From: Spinellus fusiger
Lineage: Eukaryota; Mucoromycota; Mucoromycetes; Mucorales; Phycomycetaceae
Direction: 5' to 3'
DNA length: 64,000 bases
NCBI GenBank assembly: GCA_025094145.1
Contig: JALLLS010000086.1
Coordinates: 81,259-145,258 of the forward strand
In this document: positions 11,997 to 23,953 of the stretch, piece by piece
How positions within the stretch are numbered: position 1 is the stretch's first letter
How the letters are laid out: each line of letters opens with the position of its first letter
Notes under the pieces: model-generated
Databases searched by the model: none
What the model was told of the DNA's origin: nothing
The model's input: only the letters and a program-made list of their open reading frames with translations
Made by a program: the position numbers and the translations under genes

Positions 11997-12821
11997 TCAT
12001 TGCTTCAGACAGGCCATGTACGCATCTGCCTCTAAATAGGATGCTAGCCCCCCTACATCAATGCGACCCGAGATTCCAAAGGTACTTATGTCACAACGAG
12101 AGTGCACATGGCCCAGGAACCGACCCGTTGCATCTAATGCTTCCAATGACTCCTGATGATCCTCGACATAACGCAGCAAGTGTTGAATGGCCAGGGGGCG
12201 CAGGAGATAGAAGCACGGACAAGCAAGCCGGGACTGAGTTTGGTGCGGAGAGGGCTTTTCAACACATTGGGTGAGGATACCCTGGGCATTGATCTCACAG
12301 ATGCCTACTTTGGACACATTCTCCTCGGGCACAGTGTAGAGACAGACAAGACCGCCACTGTCTTTGGGCAGAGAGGCTTCCTTGGCTAGAAACTGACGGA
12401 GAGAAAAGTCATGCAAGAAGAGTGTGTCGCCCCCCACCACCACCAAAGATGTGTCCTGTAGTTGAAAATGGACAATAGCAGCACGAATGTCGGCTACTGC
12501 TCCCAGACGATCCTCAGGAGAGAGTGTGGTGTTGTTCAGAATGTTTTCAAGCGGCAGATGGTGACGCAAAGCCCAGGCACAGAAATCAGGGTAGGCTGTG
12601 TGATGCGTGACGAGGTACATGTCACTTAAAGGGATAGTGTGGGAAGAGAACAGATCCACCCATTGTGTGAGGAGGGCGTCGCTGTGTCCCAGGGGCAACA
12701 GTGCTTTGGGACGGCCTAGCAAGTGGCGGTGGGAGGGAGAGGCTTCCAGGTCTCGCTGTAGACGCGTGCCGTAGCCAGCCACAAGAAACAGTACTTGATG
12801 ATAGGATGGAATGAGACACAT
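11997..12821 (-). CDS. Sugar-phosphate nucleotidyltransferase-like protein
   Basis: A single uninterrupted 274-codon frame. The N-terminus has the nucleotide-binding signature VAGYGTRLQRDL followed by RPKALLPLG, as in NTP-transferase (Rossmann-like) enzymes. VVVGGDTLF (about residue 130) fits the metal-binding Asp motif. The C-terminus ends ISGRIDVGGLASYLEADAY, as in bacterial-type dTDP/UDP-sugar pyrophosphorylases. It probably forms an NDP-sugar from a sugar-1-phosphate and NTP; the substrate cannot be told. The lack of introns and a GC content above the surrounding DNA could reflect horizontal acquisition, but this is only suggestive. Confidence 0.8.
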   Translation of the reverse strand: MCLIPSYHQVLFLVAGYGTRLQRDLEASPSHRHLLGRPKALLPLGHSDALLTQWVDLFSSHTIPLSDMYLVTHHTAYPDFCAWALRHHLPLENILNNTTLSPEDRLGAVADIRAAIVHFQLQDTSLVVVGGDTLFLHDFSLRQFLAKEASLPKDSGGLVCLYTVPEENVSKVGICEINAQGILTQCVEKPSPHQTQSRLACPCFYLLRPLAIQHLLRYVEDHQESLEALDATGRFLGHVHSRCDISTFGISGRIDVGGLASYLEADAYMACLKQ

Positions 12822-13075
12822 GAGGGAGATATGCTACACTGTCATTGTGTTCCCATTTCTCTTTCTGTCTATGTTTATCCATCTCTTTATATCTGTACCT
12901 TTGGGCATTTACAACAAGAAAGAAAGAAGAGAAAGAAGAGAAAGAAGAGAAAGCAGGTTTCTCTTCTGCATTGATCTACAGTTTATAAACAATTTCTAAA
13001 CATTTCATCCAATCACATTGCTTTATTACAGACAAATGCCATTTTACCAGAACTTGTTTTATATGTATATATATG

Positions 13076-13110
<35 letters not shown>

Positions 13111-13313
13111 GAGAGAGTTGAGATGGTAGAAATGAAAAAGAAGAGTCCATACGCCAATGCATACTGGTATACACCCATTAGACACACCCATTCAACACAC
13201 CCATCCATAGACTCCAATAGAATCAAAACAATAGTAATGAGTGATAGAAAAGTGTTATTATTACTATAGATAGAAAGCAGAGTGAGTGGTTGTCCTTGTC
13301 TATCTTCTACACG
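12822..13313. other. Intergenic stretch with simple repeats
   Basis: No gene seen. It contains a purine-rich GAAAGAAGA tract (12918-12955), a (TA)n-(GA)n tract (13060-13110) and CACCCA-type repeats (13170-13205). Confidence 0.6.
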
Positions 13314-13937
13314 TCAAAGTGTTTCATCTCTACTTACGTAACCAACAGAAATCAAATAGTCTGCCAATCCTTCCACAACCTTAGTACAGGCACCAGGCTG
13401 AATACCCTCGGCATAAAGACCAATCAGAACAGCCTGACCTGTCTTTACAATACAAATACCATCTGAGCCCTATAAATATACAAAGAACAGACACACACAG
13501 TAAAGGTGTATATATTTAGTTTTAGTATTTTCTTTCTTTTTCTATAGTCTAAATCCCACACCCATCTACACACACAACAAACACACAACTTGCCTTTTTG
13601 CCGTAGATGGAACGGTCATCTGCTTTGAGAGTAAGGTATTTCACACCACAGACGTGAATACCGTGAGTAATGGCTTGGTCGCTGTTGGTGAATCCAGCAA
13701 TGATTTCCTTGATTTCTGAAGCATTCACCTACACAAAAGGGAGAGGCACAGTATCAAATCACACATGTCACAATGAAATTAGAAACACCTGCACCCTGTC
13801 TATTTTGTTACTGTGTTTATTCTTACTTCGAATCCAGGAGTAGCTGACCACTGAGCACCGTTGAGTCCAAAGATAGCTCCCTTGGTGACGTGGCCAGTGC
13901 CCACCAGGTTATCATCGACGTATGCTTGCCAAGACAT
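13314..13937 (-). CDS. PFY1: Profilin
   Basis: Three main exons. The first reads MSWQAYVDDNLVGTGHVTKG, the invariant profilin start. The second contains IIAGFTNSDQAITHGIHVCG and YLTLKADDRSIYGKKG. The third contains GICIVKTGQAVLIGLYAEGI and VEGLADYLISVGY. That gives about 126 residues, the usual profilin size. Profilin binds actin monomers and poly-proline proteins. At the C-terminus a consensus donor GTAAGT follows the codon for the terminal Tyr. Read-through would add VSRDETL before a TGA at 13314-13316, while splicing would place the stop in a tiny last exon further downstream. The 3' limit is therefore uncertain. Confidence 0.92.
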
Positions 13938-16900
13938 GTTTATTCAAAAGAAAAGAAAAGGGTAGTGTAGTGGTGAAGGGAGAGAAAAAAAAAGAAAAAG
14001 AGAAAATAAGAATGAAAAGGAAAATGATTAAGTAGATATAAAAAGAGGAGAATGAAATAGGAAGCTTCTCAGCCAAAGAGACGCGTTTCTCTCCCCTCTT
14101 TTGCTCTCTTAATTATTATTATTACTATTATTATTATTATCTCTTTCTTGCTTGTATTCTAGTGTCAATAGACATTTCTTTTACAGTTTCATGCCTCCAC
14201 TCATTATTGAGTTTTGACCTTTTTTACTAGGCGGAGAGGGTTGTGGGTTGTGTGGAGAGAGAGAGACTAGAGAGAGGAGTTGTAGGAGCCAATCATCTGG
14301 GATAACGAGGAATCTGACGTGGTATGAGAGCGGAGAAGGTGTTCTGTGGCTGCAATGACTGGAGGAGAGAAGAGCCAAGAGGGTATAGGCAGGCAGACAG
14401 GCAGAATACTATTCGCTGGTGTATGTGGAGTAGGTCTAGGGGTGGTCTGTAGGAATATATACAAATTAGGAGACAGGTGAGGAGGAAGAAAGCCAGAAAA
14501 ACATGGCAAGGTCGATAGCCACTCATGCTGTCATAAAGCACACTCTATCGATCAAAAAAGAGACTTATATGACTCGTGAAGAGGCCGTTTAAAGTATAAA
14601 TATACCCTACAGAAGAACAATAAAAAGATCATTCACTCTACACCCATGTGTCTGTCTTTACTCAAGGCGAGTGACCGAGGCATTGGACTGGTTTTTCGGT
14701 TCTACAGTGCAGTCACAACTCAACCATTCCATTGGTGTAGTACGGGAACAGACGCATGGGATGTGTGGAGCCATTCTTTATTCTATTCTCTACTCTTCTT
14801 TATACTCTACCACCAGTAGAAAAGACGTGTTTATTTCCATTAGAAAAGACTGCTATTCTACCACAGTGCCACGGTGTTCTCTTTACACGAGTAGTTATTT
14901 ATAGCAAGGTATTTATAGCCTTGAATAGAGTGGAGTTTCCCATTCATGGTATTCCCAAGAGAACTGCGATTTAGGGAAATGGGCATTTACAGATTTGCCA
15001 CTGTATTCTCTGTCTTTGAACACCGACAAACTCTATTGCATCACCTGATGATAAAAGAAACCCCCTCTTGTATGGAATGTCCAATAAGTCATGTCCTAAA
15101 AGAGATAAAGTGATAATAACTCACAAGGAAAAGGGAATTCCCTAGTAACTATGGTGATGATGATGAGTTAATAATCCTATATTATTAAACTACTCTATTT
15201 TTATGACTTGATGAGTATAACACTATTGACTGCTTATTCCATCTTCTGCTCGTAATATAATAATAGCAAGACCATAGTAAGCAAGGGGACGTTGTTATTC
15301 TCGCCTTTTTATTCGACTTGTTTTCCTTGCATGGACCTTTTATTTTATACTTTATATTTTATATTTTATATTTTTCTGCTGCACATAAACCTGTCGGGGG
15401 AAGTGCCTATTTCTCAAACTGAAATCAGAATAGGATGAAAATGGAGAACAGCAGCAAGGTGTCGATTCTAGAGTCTTTTGAATACCAATACTTGATTTGC
15501 GGGGTCTTTAAACAATTTTGGTTTGAACACTTGTTTATATGAAATTGTAGTTGAATCTCTCTTTTTCTTCTTTTCTTTTTGGACATAGGAGACAATACCT
15601 TAAAGGACTGTGACGCCTAACAGTTGGTATTTCGCTTGTTCTATTCACTCTTGGATTTTCCACAACTTTAAGCCTTTCCATTTTTAATAACTTCACATTC
15701 AGGGCACATACTATATAGGTGTTGAACTCGTTCAGTAGTAGAACTTTAAATTTCTCTTTTCTAAAGTAGCCTCGGCATTTATTTGCCTCTTATTGGTTCA
15801 TGGAACTACACATTGCTGGATGACCCATTACTTAGAACAAGCCCAGTTCAAAGTATTTTTTATTTTTATTTTGGGTGTAAGGCGCTATTTGTGCATTGGG
15901 CATATTAGCCACCCTATGATAACTCTCGAGAAATCAGGATAGATATAGAACCACTTCAAATACAAAAGTGAAGAAATAAATGCAGAAGAATGAGAGACGG
16001 AAGGACCGAGAAATACAAAACCTCAGATGAGGGAAAAATAATGAAAATGAGTGGAAATGATGGTAAAATGAGAATTATGAATAGACATCCAAAAGGCCAT
16101 AAAGTCAGCAAGGAAACCAGGACACCAAAAAGATAACCGTCATCCTGTGGCGATTCGAAATCCAACGAGGGATACTTAGAGCAACTCGGACAATCCTGAA
16201 AATATATGCAGCAACTACACTAGCAGCTTCTGGCTTTGCTAAACGGGCTAAGAGTGAGTGGTAGAGGAGAGATCGGAGGAGAAGTGAGGATACAGCGTCT
16301 GTTGCTGCAGGAGTCTTTGCACTCTATGGCGGTGTTGGCGTTCCCGCTCAACACACCCACCTAAAACAAGTACAACATCCTCACCAAACTTCTTTTTCAA
16401 ATGACTTGCTAATCTTTTGTTTGCTTTTCTGCTTGTTAATTTTACATGAAAACTTCATTTCTCTAAATAAATAAATAAAATAAAAGGCCTTTGTCTTGAT
16501 ACATTTGTATTCTTCTTTAATACATTCTGAAGCCTCTGGACATTGCATCGCTTTCTTCATCATCTCATAAAACTATTGCCTTTTGTAAATTTAGACTTTA
16601 TCGAGCTCTTTGTCACATACTTTTCTAAATTAAAGCCATCATCTCATAAAACTCCTTGAGAAAGATGAACCTTGAGAAAGCAAATGTGTAGGTAACAAGA
16701 TCATTCGCGGTATACCCTCATCTATTCAGCGTGGACTTGGACGAGTCTTTCCATAGGATGTTAGTTGTCGAGGTCTTGACTATCATGAATCACTTGAAGT
16801 TGGCTGAATCAAAAGTGGCCGTTTCATATGTTTATTGAATAAAGCATAAGTAGTCATACACACTCATATCAATATACAAAGTACTTTTGTTTCTTCTGAC

Positions 16901-17398
16901 ATTTATATAACACAGCAATGTTAGTAAAGAAAAGGATATACGCATGAATAGTGTCTGTTTTTGGTTTTCTTTTTATTTAATGGTTAAAGAATTGATCTAG
17001 TATATCCAATAGATCATTGCCTCAAGTATAGTAGTGTTGTTTGCTCGATTATAGCCTTACCTATAGAGATGCCAATTATCTACAATTCTATCTACTGAAT
17101 TTTATGCAGAAGATATAATATACTTTTGAGAACTGCCCAGAAATTGAATCATAATAAGAACATATTTAGGGCTACATAATCTACAGGCAGCCTTGTTATC
17201 TAAAGGGGTTTTCTATGATTGTCCAATTTAAACCTCAGCATATCCAATTCCCCCTTTTCTTCTTTTCAATTGTCTCGTTTTAAACTGAAAATAAAAATTA
17301 AAAAAAGAAAAAAAAAATTTAAAAAAAAAAGCTGTAGTTTTTGGGATACCTACCTTATACCTATTTTATACCCTAGTGTACACCAAATTCCAACCCCT
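13938..17398. other. Gene-poor interval, no confident gene
   Basis: Pyrimidine-rich and purine-rich tracts (13960-14160), a TTA/ATT tract near 14108-14140, and AT-rich DNA. Two weak small-gene candidates are noted but not called: a minus-strand frame with a hydrophobic N-terminus (14293-14541) and a 57-codon plus-strand frame (14646-14819, starting MCLSLLKASDRG) downstream of a TATAAATA at about 14597. A truncated LINE tail occupies 15846-16361. A short stretch at about 15515-15545 (TTTTGGTTTGAACAC) recurs at about 59560. Confidence 0.55.
15846..16361 (-). mobile_element. 5'-truncated LINE copy (3' UTR only)
   Basis: This 515-bp block matches the 3' untranslated part of the LINE at 62338-62846, nearly base for base over 15990-16361. 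On the minus strand it ends in an A-rich tail (T-rich at 15855-15876 on the plus strand). Similarity stops abruptly at 16361, as expected for a retrotransposed copy truncated by incomplete reverse transcription. Confidence 0.8.
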
Positions 17399-19726
17399 AT
17401 GGAAACAGCTCACTCTTCTCATCCCGAGACAATCATCATGGACACTCCCGAATCTACGGATGACACTCATGCTGCGATTATCCTCCAACTCACCAATCTC
17501 GACGTAAGCCTCAATAGAATGTCTTTTTTTTATATAGTTATAGTTATAGTTATTTTCTTATTCAGTAACCCCTCATGTGTACTGTCTAGAGTGGTTTCCA
17601 CTGTTTATTAGACAAGGTCAAACAAGATATGCAGATAGCCAAAGTAAGTCAACATGGCCCCCCCTCCATACCCACAGCTATGTCTGACCAACACCCAACT
17701 TATATATGTCTGTATATCAAAGGACGCTGCCATCTTCCTCAAGAAAAGAGCAGCCATGGAAGAAGAGTACGGTAAGCAGTTGAATAAACTGGCTCAGTCT
17801 ACAGCAGAGGCCTTTGACAAGGCCCATCCACGTTCGGGGTAAATAGACCAAGAAAAGAGAGAACATGGCTTCTTTCTTTCTTTTAATACTATTTTGCTCT
17901 CTTTGTAGTACTTTTGGTGATGCTTGGATTTCAATTCTTCGAGTCCATGAAACCATGGGAGATCAACGAGTGAAATTTGCTTCTGAAATTACGCATGTGG
18001 CTGATGATCTGTCGTTGTTGGCCAAGGAGACTGAGAAGACTCGTAAACATGCAAAGGATGTTGGCCAAAAGTATGAGAAGATGCTGACAGATGCAGATGG
18101 AAGTTTAGAAAAGGTAACTTGGCAAGGAGAAAATAAGGGAAAAGAAGAAAGAAAAAGGGGAGGGGAAGTCGGTCCACAGACTCAGACATACGGGGCGATG
18201 TAGTCCAAGCAGAGATACGAAATGCACTGCGAGGAGTGGGAAAGAGCCATTCTACAAAAGAACGGCGAGCCTGTCAATGCACCCAAGAAGGGGTTGTTCA
18301 AGTCCAACAAGACACAGGCACAGGTAAATACAGAGCAAGAAGAGACAAAGGAGGAGACTGAGGGTCTCTCTAGTTGGAGAAAATGGAAGAAGAAACACGG
18401 ACAAAGGCAACCATGGCAGATCAATTGTACCGACAGCAGCTACAATCAGCCAATGTAACACGGCAGGACTATTACCAGGCACATTTACCCAACACATTGA
18501 CAGTAAGTAAGCCCGTCTTTCTGTCTTGAATACAACGTCATCTCTGTCCATGGTAGGCTCTGAAGAATGTAGGAGAGGAGTGTTGTGCTGCTCTTCGCTA
18601 TCAATTGGCTCGGTATTCGTATACATTTGAACAGGCATTGACAGCAGATGGTATTGCATTGGACAATGATGAAGGTAAGACTCATGAGATGTGTGCTCTT
18701 TAATTCATTCTCTTCTTCACCAAGGCCTTGGATTACGCTCATTGACAGAAAAGATGGACAGAGAGGCTGATCTTAACAACTACATCAAAGCCTACAGTGG
18801 AAGAGGCAGTAAAGTACAAAAGAATGAAATTCCTTACAAGGAGTATAGTATGGTAACTACTGATAGCATAGAGCAGTGTATACACAACACTGGTGTCTGA
18901 TCCCTATTTAGTGTCTGACGGCCCTTCATGTACTCAATCCAAACCCTGTTTTTGGTGTGGATCTGAATACACTGATGGAGAGAGACAGAGATGAGGTGCC
19001 TCTGATCGTGAAGAAGTGTTCAGAAGTAGTGGAGGCGTATGGATTGAACACACTAGGATTGTACCGTGTCTCTGGTACCAACACACACATACAACGCCTC
19101 AAGGCTGCCTTTGATCGAGGTAAACAAGTCCAAGCATCATAGTTCCTACTCACTGCCTGTACAGACTGTTCTGCTGTTAATCTCATGTCAGAGGAAAATA
19201 TCTCGGACATTAACAATATCACAAGTCTGCTGAAGTTGTGGTTGCGTGAGCTGCCAGATCCCCTCTTCCCTCGTAATATGTACCAGCAATTCTTGGGTGC
19301 AGCTAGTGAGTGTTGAGATTGAGATTTAGAGATTGAGAGAGAGATTGAGAGAGCTCTATGGTTGGTTGTAAGAAAAAAAGTCCCATCTAACCTCGTCTAG
19401 AAATTGAGGATGATCGTATGCGTGTGTTGGGATTGCACACTGTCATTAATGATCTCCCAGATGCCCACTACGCCACTCTCAAATACCTGATGAGTCATCT
19501 GGACAAAGTACAACAGAACCAACGCTATAACAAGATGGGTGTCTCCAACCTGGCTACAATCTTTGGATTAACGCTGATGGGCAATGATGGGGATGGCATA
19601 AATCTAGCGGCTACAGGTGCTACTCCACAGGACACTCAGAGATTAGCAGAGACACAATGGCAGGTGCGAGTGGTGCAGACTATTCTTGAGCACTACCACT
19701 TGATATTCGAGCCAGATGATATGTAG
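17399..19726 (+). CDS. RGD1: F-BAR plus RhoGAP protein (Rgd1-like)
   Basis: About nine exons, the first 17399-17503 (METAHSSHPE). The N-terminal F-BAR domain shows KDAAIFLKKRAAMEEEYGKQ, LNKLAQSTAEAF, WISILRVHETMGDQR and NYIKAY (to about 18870). The RhoGAP domain follows: GVDLNTLMERDRDEVPLIVK, LNTLGLYRVSGTNTHIQRLK with the catalytic arginine in YRVSG, LKLWLRELPDPLFP, MGVSNLATIFGLTLMG. It ends FEPDDM with TAG at 19724-19726. The order matches fungal Rgd1, a GAP for Rho3/Rho4 that binds membrane through the F-BAR. Exon limits are approximate. Confidence 0.88.
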
Positions 19727-19795
19727 TTGACGCAGGAACTACATGGCCCATCTTGCACCCACAGCCCAGAATGACACCCACAACCCATACCTACA

Positions 19796-19841
19796 CCCAC
19801 ACCCTACACCCTACACCCTACACCCTACACCCTACACCCTA
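19796..19841. repeat. Telomere-like 7-bp tandem repeat (CCCTACA)n
   Basis: About six head-to-tail copies of CCCTACA (TGTAGGG on the other strand) lie in the 3' flank of the RhoGAP gene, preceded by looser CACCCA repeats from 19755. Confidence 0.85.
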
Positions 19842-19983
19842 TTGATCCATGAAAGAATAATAAACAAACAAGCCCGTGAACTGCTTCTATTTTGTCTCTC
19901 TAGAGAATAACATTTCCCTCTTTTTCTTTCTTCAACACGGTGTCGTTTTATTGTCTTTATCAGCAGCACCCTAATGCATTGAG

Positions 19984-21592
19984 TTATTCCTCCATAGCAT
20001 CCCCTTGTTGTTCTTTATCGCGTGCTTGTCTCTCAACGGCTCTCAGAAAAGCCTCAACCGCTATAGAAACATAACCATCAATACACACTCCTTCCTTCTT
20101 TCTTTCCTCTTACATTGACCAGCAGAAGAATCTAATCCAAGCTGACCCAACAAGGGACCCAATTGCCCACTTTCCAAAGCACCACTCAATGACTGTAGTG
20201 ACTGCTGAAACTGAGGACTTGCCACCACTTGACGCACCTCTTCTTCAGTGTGCTCTAGTGTGTCTGGCAAAAAGGGAAACAGACTACGACTGATCTCTCG
20301 GTCATTCAACAGAGGCTGAAGTGCACTGGGGGTCAATACATCACTCAACTGAAGAGATGGACGAGGCGCTATACTCAGTGTCCCTTTTTATCAGCATTCT
20401 GCCACTGCACACACACACACCTCTACTACTACTATCTTCTTTTTCTTCCATACCTCCAGGCGTCACATTCGCCAACATGGATCTCAATTGATCCAATGCT
20501 TCTGGCTGGGGCTGCGACAAGGATGCTGTAGTGTGGGCCGTATGGGTAGGGTTGTGTGATGGTGGGGGTGGGGGTGGGGATGCTGCAAAGGGCAGTGCAG
20601 ATGAAGCTCCAGGAAGTAGATGTGATGTTATACTCTCAATAGGACCATCCCCGCCTGGTGTAGAAGCCACTGGAACAGCACCACTGCAAGTTCCATTCCA
20701 CAGTCACAGCCAGTCATTGCCAATGGATGGTCAATGAGTGATACATCTCCAACAATAACAAACAAACAAACAAGAAAAGACATTTACCCATAGCCTCCTG
20801 CGGTTTGTAGGAACTGTAAGAGATGGTCAGGCGTGACATTTATATCTATGACAGAGTAAGAAAGAAAGAAAGGGAGCGGTCTTGTTTACGAGCCTCCACT
20901 TGCTTACCTTGATTCTCTCCCAACATACGCATCAAATCAGACGACGACTCTTCTCCAAGATCCATGGTAGAGGACAGCGGACTGTGTGATTCCTCCATGG
21001 CTTGATGCGGATGATTGATCAGATGATTCACACGGGCAACCACTTGCTCATCCTTGGAGCTGTCCTTGTCCTGCATCCAAAAGAGGAGACTTTGGCTGGA
21101 GGATTTGAACTTGAGAAGATACACACGACCTGTTGTGCATTCAGTGACACGAGTGAGCTCAGCTTCATCAGGGAAAATGATCAAATCCTACATCCCATGG
21201 AGTTTAGATTCCACACCAGCATTTCCTTTATAGAAGCAGACCACTTACATCTTCAGGATGGCTGGCCTTGCGCTCCTTCCAGTAAAAGTGCATCAATTGG
21301 TCGTCACTCTACAATACAACAAGCCCGTTGATCTATCAGTGTCTTTTACAGGCACATGTATATAATAATAATAATAATAGTAGTAGTAGTAGTAGTGATA
21401 ATAAAGATAGAAGAAGGAAGATGGCTCACTTGGTCCATGTAGATAGTGCTATGAGGGTTAATGACCCTTCGTCTGACAGCTAGCTTACCCTTTGCGCATG
21501 TCGGGCTTCAGTAAGTTGCCCTGCTGTGTGCACTTTCCAGCATTGAACTTTATTAAATAAGAAGAAAGAGGATGAACAGGAAAGAGACTCAT
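19984..21592 (-). CDS. RPN13: 26S proteasome ubiquitin receptor Rpn13
   Basis: About eight exons. The start reads MSLFPVHPLSSYLIKFNAGK, then LLKPDMRKG. It continues INPHSTIYMDQ, SDDQLMHFYWKER and DLIIFPDEAELTRVTECTTG, then VYLLKFKSSSQSLLFWMQDK. This is the Pru domain, which binds ubiquitin and Rpn2. The C-terminal half has a DEUBAD-like region (PLLNDREISRSLFPFLPDTL, VEAFLRAVERQARDKEQQG) and ends GDAMEE with TAA at 19984-19986. It captures ubiquitylated substrates and recruits Uch37. The start codon lies only 126 bp from transposon A, which therefore occupies its upstream region. Confidence 0.9.
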
Positions 21593-21618
21593 AATAGGAA
21601 TCGACAGGCAAGTAATTA

Positions 21619-21624
21619 AAAAAA

Positions 21625-21655
<31 letters not shown>

Positions 21656-21691
21656 GAAAGGAAAAAGAAAAAGAAAAAGAAAAAGAAAAAG
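21619..21691. repeat. (GAAA)n/(GAAAAA)n microsatellite
   Basis: Purine-only tandem repeats lie between the RPN13 start codon and the end of transposon A, so within what is left of the RPN13 promoter. Confidence 0.9.
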
Positions 21692-21718
21692 GAGATTGGG
21701 AGTTGTATAGGAATTGTG

Positions 21719-22012
21719 TACACACCCAAAGATTTTTCTGGCTTTTAGGCGGGGATATCTCCTTCCTTTTACGTCTAAAAATATTTTGCCCTTTTATCGA
21801 ACTGTGTTTAAAATCAAAAGGTTTGCAAGTATTCAAACTTATTTTCTTTTGTGGATACCTCAATATCAAATTGTTTATTGTAATAATATAGCTAATAATA
21901 ATATAGCTAATAATACTGTAGCTAATAATATACTATTACTATAGCCACTGCTGCTCTAGGCGTATTCCTTCATAGCAATAGAATTTACACCATAAAGCCC
22001 TTGTGCTTTAAT
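21719..22012 (+). repeat. Left terminal inverted repeat of element A
   Basis: Matches the reverse complement of 25262-25601 almost throughout, including the TAGCTAATAATA-type repeats (21890-21940) and the inner edge AAAGCCCTTGTG at about 22000-22012. Confidence 0.9.
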
Positions 22013-22040
22013 ATATTGTTGTTGCTGTTTTTGTTAATAG

Positions 22041-23953
22041 AGCCTTCTTCAAGTAATAACATGCAAAGACTGTGGAGAAAAAGGACATCACACCAAGCGT
22101 CACCGTTTGTGTAAAAGATATATATCCACCTCCCAGCAAGGTATCTCTAATCATAATCTAACTGTTATTAGATATGCTTCTAATACTTTTTTTTAAACAG
22201 TCGGTACCGGTGTTAAAAGAAAAATATTTACAGAGAAAAGAGACTCTACAAGATTAAATAAACAGGCCAGGCGGTTAGCAGACAAGAAAGAAGCCCCAAT
22301 AGCAAAATGTTCTAGCTGCGGAACAGAAGGCCACAACACATCAAGACCACCTTTATGCCCCCACAGAAAATCTACAAAAATTCAGCAAGCCGATGATTTA
22401 CTAGGAAAGCACATATCAGTAACAAGAAAGATAAAACTTGAAACAATATTGAGGCCCGAATACCGTGGACAATTGACAAATAGAATAATCAACATGTCTA
22501 GTAAGCTTCGAGACGTTATGGTCCGTTCACAAATTTTCGTAAGCTACTACATTCTATGCCAGAATGATCAACCTGTAAGCAATAAGATATACACTCAAAA
22601 CTCCTGGTATTCCATGGCACAGCTGGTTTTGAACAAGACAGTAACCAACAGAATCAATATTATTCACAACTTGTTTGTTTTTTGGGAAAGCTTTTCAGTC
22701 AGATATCCACAAGTCAAATATGACGGTCATATGGATCCTGGTTATTCACAATGTCTATCCGCTGCCTGTGTGGAAATGGCCACTGCATACACAAACATGG
22801 TTGTTGAGTGTTTTGAGTCAAGGGTCAAAAACTATCTTTTTTACTCAGTAAAAATATTGTTTGAAGAGGTAAAATACTTCTATATGCAAATATAGTCAAT
22901 CAAACATACATTCTAATATCTTTATTTCATTAATATAGCCCAAGAATGAAATACATATCAAAAATAGTGAATGAATATTGCTACCAGTTTATATGTGGTG
23001 GTACAGCTGTATGGCCCGTAGAAGATAGCACTGGAGTACCTGCATCAAACGATCAAAGAGCTGCTATAGACGCATTATGTACAGAACTGTCTGCAATCAA
23101 TATTCCTAAACCAGTTACTCAAGTTCGTCTATCTGCTAATCCTGGTGCCTACATTCCAATGCTCAGAGAGATCTTAAGAAGATGTGAGCAACTACACCAA
23201 GCTCGCCGACAAGTTCAACCTCAAGCTCAAGAAACTCGAGAGCAAGATTAACAAACCCCACAAGAAAAACTACCTCGCCTGTTCTCGTTGTCTCCAGTAC
23301 CTTCCTTAAAGTAGAGATTCATAACAATAGATCCAAAAAATCTTCCATCGCTATCTGGCCTAAAATCAAAAAGCACTTACCAAGAAAACTTGGATTTATT
23401 CAATACAGTATTTGACTTGAAAAGACTCAAGATAGACAGGTAAGCAAAAAACATACACATGTATACATTAGGCTCTCCACTTACATAAAAAACTGTGTAT
23501 TGGCACCCAAAAAGATTGGAGCATGATTCTACCAAGCTGCCAGTTGTTGCTTATGGCACAAGAATAAAGGTAAAAGATGCTACCAAGTTCAAAGGTCATC
23601 GTATTGGTTTGACGAGAGTTTTATATCAATCATTGAAAAAAAGAGACAAAAAGATGATCTTCTTCTGGTTGATGTTGATGAGTTCTTTACATCGAGGGTA
23701 AACATGATTTATCTCTCACCTAATATGAAAAGCTGTTCTAACAGTTACTCTTATTTTTGTTCTCAAGATCTGCCACACTTATAACACAAATATCCTCACT
23801 GAGGTATTAATAAATTTCAACAGTATCCACGCTTGCCAAAGTTGCGGAATTGTTTGGAACAGAGATGTGAATGCATCAAAGAATATCTATACAACTGCAG
23901 AAGAGGGATTAAAGGGTCACTACAGACCAGTTCCATTCTGTAGAAAAGAATAG
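22041..23953 (+). pseudogene. Fanzor (eukaryotic TnpB-like) nuclease gene, internally deleted and frameshifted
   Basis: The 5' part encodes two zinc knuckles with identical spacing (CKDCGEKGHHTKRHRLC and CSSCGTEGHNTSRPPLC; C-x2-C-x4-H-x7-C). A helical region then runs from 22449 to 22895, followed by pieces in changing frames (22946-23400). The 3' part reads LPVVAYGTRIKVKDATKFKG, then in another frame DDLLLVDVDEFFTSR, and after an intron CQSCGIVWNRDVNASKNIY. The last is the C-x2-C ... R-D-x-N-A-x-x-N signature of the TnpB/Fanzor zinc ribbon and RuvC-III aspartate. TAG is at 23951-23953. The central part with RuvC-I is missing (junction near 23440-23509), and a one-base frameshift lies in the A-rich run at about 23635-23655. 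No credible start codon was found, and the product cannot be catalytic. The Fanzor assignment rests on the C-terminal motif and layout. Confidence 0.75.

Noticed and set aside
14293..14541. Minus-strand frame with a hydrophobic N-terminus resembling a signal peptide
   Set aside because: Low-complexity proline/serine content in all frames and no family similarity; not enough to call a gene.
14646..14819. 57-codon frame starting MCLSLLKASDRG downstream of a TATA-like box
   Set aside because: Three overlapping frames here are equally long, there is no recognisable motif, and no splice pattern favours one.
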